Source: a virus
Reading direction: 5' to 3' (one strand)
Virus record (IMG/VR): IMGVR_UViG_3300034121_000175
Location: 1 to 29,915 of that record
DNA: 29,915 nucleotides
The notes beneath the pieces were generated by a model. It made no database searches. It saw only the letters and a program-made list of their open reading frames with translations, and was not told the origin of the DNA. The translations under genes and the position numbers were made by a program. Shown piece by piece: positions 29,416 to 29,915 of this stretch. How positions within the stretch are numbered: the first letter of the stretch is position 1; each line of letters opens with the position of its first letter.

Positions 29416-29849
29416 TGGCTAGATACGCAAACAACGGAATTTTCAACGTCAAATACAAGACACGTAACAAAGTTGCGCAGACCTTGCGTAAAATCATTCT
29501 AGAAGAAAACCTAATAGATACTACAGCCCTTTACGATTCGATTAGAATTAACGCAAAGATACCCGCACTTGGTGAACTAGAAATACAGATACTAGCTATG
29601 TACTATTTTGGTTTCTTAAATAACGGAACTATTAACATGGCGCCCTTTGATCTATGCGCTAAACTTACAGCACGTTTAAACGCAGAAGGTACGACCGCAG
29701 AAATTTACAGCCAGTACACAGAATGGATGACAGAACGTTATCCTATCTTACAAGTCGCTAAAATTCTAGGTGATAAAAAGAAAATCGTTTATACATTTGA
29801 ACCAATCGGTGGCGAATTTAGCGCGGGCTTAACCTTTCGGGGCTTCTAA
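29415..29849 (+). CDS. Unknown tail-region protein, 144 residues
   Basis: Soluble alpha/beta protein (MARYANNGIFNVKYKTRNKV at the start, then ALYDSIRINAKI and AMYYFGFLNNG). The DSIRI plus YYFGFLNNG pattern resembles tail-completion or HK97-gp10-like proteins, in which a short beta hairpin precedes an aromatic helix; not certain. Its 3' end overlaps the convergent minus-strand gene by 21 bases across the contig join. Confidence 0.75.
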   Translation: MARYANNGIFNVKYKTRNKVAQTLRKIILEENLIDTTALYDSIRINAKIPALGELEIQILAMYYFGFLNNGTINMAPFDLCAKLTARLNAEGTTAEIYSQYTEWMTERYPILQVAKILGDKKKIVYTFEPIGGEFSAGLTFRGF

Positions 29850-29915
29850 ATAGCCCATTTCCTTACGCATAGCTAACATATTAAAGACAAAGATTAACGG
29901 CAACTCGCCGACTTC
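29789..29915. repeat. Terminal direct repeat, right copy (contig overlap)
   Basis: Right copy of the 127-base repeat, identical to bases 1-127. Removing one copy leaves 29,788 unique bases. Confidence 0.97.
29829..29915 (-). CDS. 3' fragment of the 260-residue minus-strand protein
   Basis: Duplicated end of the gene at 41-823, present because of the 127-base overlap. It is cut by the end of the window and is not a second gene. Confidence 0.95.
   Translation of the reverse strand, partial: EVGELPLIFVFNMLAMRKEMGYLEAPKG

Noticed and set aside
1-29915. CRISPR arrays, tRNA genes, insertion sequences, integrase or attachment sites
   Set aside because: I looked for regularly spaced repeats, tRNA-like cloverleafs, transposase motifs and integrase motifs and saw none.

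Overview
The window is an essentially complete small tailed-phage genome. Its first and last 127 bases are identical, so it is a circular (or circularly permuted) molecule of about 29.8 kb cut at an arbitrary point. The host is most likely a member of the Bacteroidetes, probably Flavobacteriia. The DNA is AT-rich, start codons follow A-rich leaders without Shine-Dalgarno sequences, and two promoters match the Bacteroidetes form (TTG, 19-21 bases, TAnnTTTG). Many small proteins, the tail proteins and the DUF6712-like connector resemble families I know from flavobacterial siphophages. A 701-residue tape measure and separate tail-tube and tail-completion candidates indicate a siphovirus. I see no integrase, excisionase or CI-type repressor, no tRNA and no CRISPR array, so a lytic life cycle is the simplest reading.

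Layout. 41-1346: two minus-strand genes, the only ones on that strand, possibly tail assembly chaperones. 1389-8761: head and lysis cluster (fused protease-scaffold, major capsid protein, probable tail tube, portal, connector, holin-like proteins, amidase, a lipoprotein resembling a unimolecular spanin, a calcineurin-like phosphoesterase). 8762-9163: the largest non-coding region, with a terminator, palindrome, direct repeats and a strong host-type promoter. 9164-11315: a tight operon of very small early genes ending with a DnaA-domain-IV-like protein. 11316-11446: a structured non-coding stretch, perhaps a small RNA. 11447-17816: replication and recombination (initiator-like protein, DnaB-like ATPase, cytosine-methyltransferase-like protein, NinG, a free-standing HNH endonuclease, Erf annealing protein, YqaJ-type exonuclease, a small protein with an SSB-like tail). 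17817-19694: regulatory module with a putative operator array and a sigma-like protein. 19681-21260: terminase. 21290-29849: tail and fibre genes.

The most interesting signal is a repeated promoter-like element, TAATATAGTTA. It occurs six times exactly and once with one mismatch, always on the plus strand at gene or operon starts, and usually touches the ATG. In six of the seven copies an AAC triplet lies 16-18 bases upstream, the kind of -35 core used by ECF sigma factors. It precedes the head, portal/lysis, packaging, tail, tape-measure and fibre units and the putative RNA. One copy overlaps the end of the gene for the phage's own sigma-like protein (18361-18915). I infer that this protein switches on the late genes, probably as leaderless or nearly leaderless transcripts. 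Terminators behind the capsid and tail-tube genes, the second followed at once by a copy of the element, fit this model.
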